From: Bacillus sp. THAF10
GTDB taxonomy: Bacteria > Bacillota > Bacilli > Bacillales > Bacillaceae_I
Length of the DNA: 64,000 nucleotides
Direction: 5' to 3'
Assembly (NCBI RefSeq): GCF_009363695.1
Contig: NZ_CP045403.1
Location: 3,106,001 to 3,170,000 of the forward strand
Of the stretch, positions 63,732 through 64,000 are shown one piece after another (position 1 is the first letter of the stretch; every line of letters begins with the position of its first letter). The notes beneath the pieces are model-generated. The model was given only the letters and a program-made list of their open reading frames with translations. It ran no database searches and was not told the DNA's origin. Position numbers and translations under genes: made by a program.

Positions 63732-63806
63732 TGGAGCGGAAGACGGGATTCGAACCCGCGACCCCCACCTTGGCAAGGTGGTGTTCTACCACTGAACTAC
63801 TTCCGC
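63732..63806 (-). tRNA. tRNA-Gly (GCC)
   Basis: Anticodon GCC in CCTTGCCAAGG; acceptor GCGGAAG/CTTCCGC; encoded CCA. Confidence 0.97.
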
Positions 63807-63815
63807 TAACTATAA

Positions 63816-63896
63816 TGCGGGTGAAGGGACTCGAACCCCCACGTCAAAGACACTAGATCCTAAGTCTAGCGCGTCTGCCAATTCCGCCACACCCGC
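63816..63896 (-). tRNA. tRNA-Leu (TAG)
   Basis: Class II tRNA; anticodon TAG in GACTTAGGATC; acceptor GCGGGTG/CACCCGC; CCA is not encoded. Confidence 0.96.
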
Positions 63897-63904
63897 ATGA
63901 TAAA

Positions 63905-63980
63905 TGGTGTGCCATGAAGGACTCGAACCTTCGACCCTCTGATTAAAAGTCAGATGCTCTACCGACTGAGCTAATGGCAC
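63905..63980 (-). tRNA. tRNA-Lys (TTT)
   Basis: Anticodon TTT in GACTTTTAATC; acceptor GTGCCAT/ATGGCAC; encoded CCA. Confidence 0.97.
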
Positions 63981-63984
63981 AAGA

Positions 63985-64000
63985 TGGTGCCGGCGATAGG
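63985..64000 (-). tRNA. tRNA 3' end, probably Thr (TGT), cut by the window edge
   Basis: Only the last 16 bases are present (CCTATCGCCGGCACCA on the minus strand), identical to the 3' end of the tRNA-Thr(TGT) at 62666. Thr preceding Lys also fits the trnB order. Confidence 0.7.

Overview
The window looks like chromosome of a low-GC Gram-positive spore former, Bacillaceae (Bacillus sensu lato). Gene content and order follow the leuS to trnB stretch of Bacillus subtilis: leuS, ytzC-ytqAB, ytpBA, ytoA, metK, pckA, ytmA, ytlACD, ytkD, dps, luxS, ytiB, ythAB (cydAB), men operon, yteA, glg operon and a trnB-like tRNA cluster. Other hallmarks are a T-box before leuS, an S-box before metK, AGGAGG ribosome binding sites and SigA-, SigB- and SigL-type promoters. 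I cannot name the species.

Layout. 1-5.6 kb: the 5' part of leuS with its T-box, then a 3-hydroxybutyrate dehydrogenase/GntP permease pair with a near-perfect sigma-54 promoter, three upstream inverted repeats and an adjacent sigma-54 activator. 5.7-12.8 kb: a degenerate dihydroorotate-dehydrogenase-like domain fused to a duplicated membrane module, a small secreted peptide, htpG under a perfect CIRCE operator, a prolyl-4-hydroxylase-like protein, an MFS exporter and small proteins. 12.9-25.1 kb: the tRNA-modification pair ytqA-ytqB, the sesquarterpene synthase ytpB with ytpA, ytoA, a PAP2/glycosyltransferase pair, an ABC-F gene preceded by a leader peptide and attenuator, metK with its SAM riboswitch, and pckA with a CcpN-type site. 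25.4-31.4 kb: ytmA, the ytlACD transporter, ytkD, a holin-like gene, and dps with a SigB-type promoter.

31.4-42.4 kb is rich in metal genes: the ycgRQ permease pair, luxS, a carbonic anhydrase, two COG0523 GTPases, a ZnuA-like lipoprotein with an expanded histidine repeat, three Zur-type boxes, cytochrome bd, and a DUF2325 gene under two Fur-type boxes. 42.6-51.3 kb: menaquinone synthesis (menF-D-H-B-E-C, with menA divergent). 51.4-61.7 kb: yteA, a DUF1801 protein, a class 3 lipase and glgBCDAP for glycogen. 62.1-64 kb: 20 complete tRNA genes and the end of a 21st, all on the minus strand.

The least explained structure is in intergenic DNA. Three arrays (about 14.57-14.73, 25.20-25.38 and 33.69-33.95 kb) have a half-unit of 20 or 20.5 bp, two helical turns. 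Each starts with a related leader (TTTGCYG, 7 bases, TCGAAYGGC) just beyond the terminator of a neighbouring gene and runs in that gene's direction, while the repeat sequence differs between loci. A second family of about 150-185 bp has four copies (21.45, 29.90, 34.59, 52.69 kb). Its two conserved inverted-repeat pairs are interleaved (A-B-A'-B'), and sequence differences between copies preserve the pairing. These two families and the ABC-F attenuator are the observations most worth following up.
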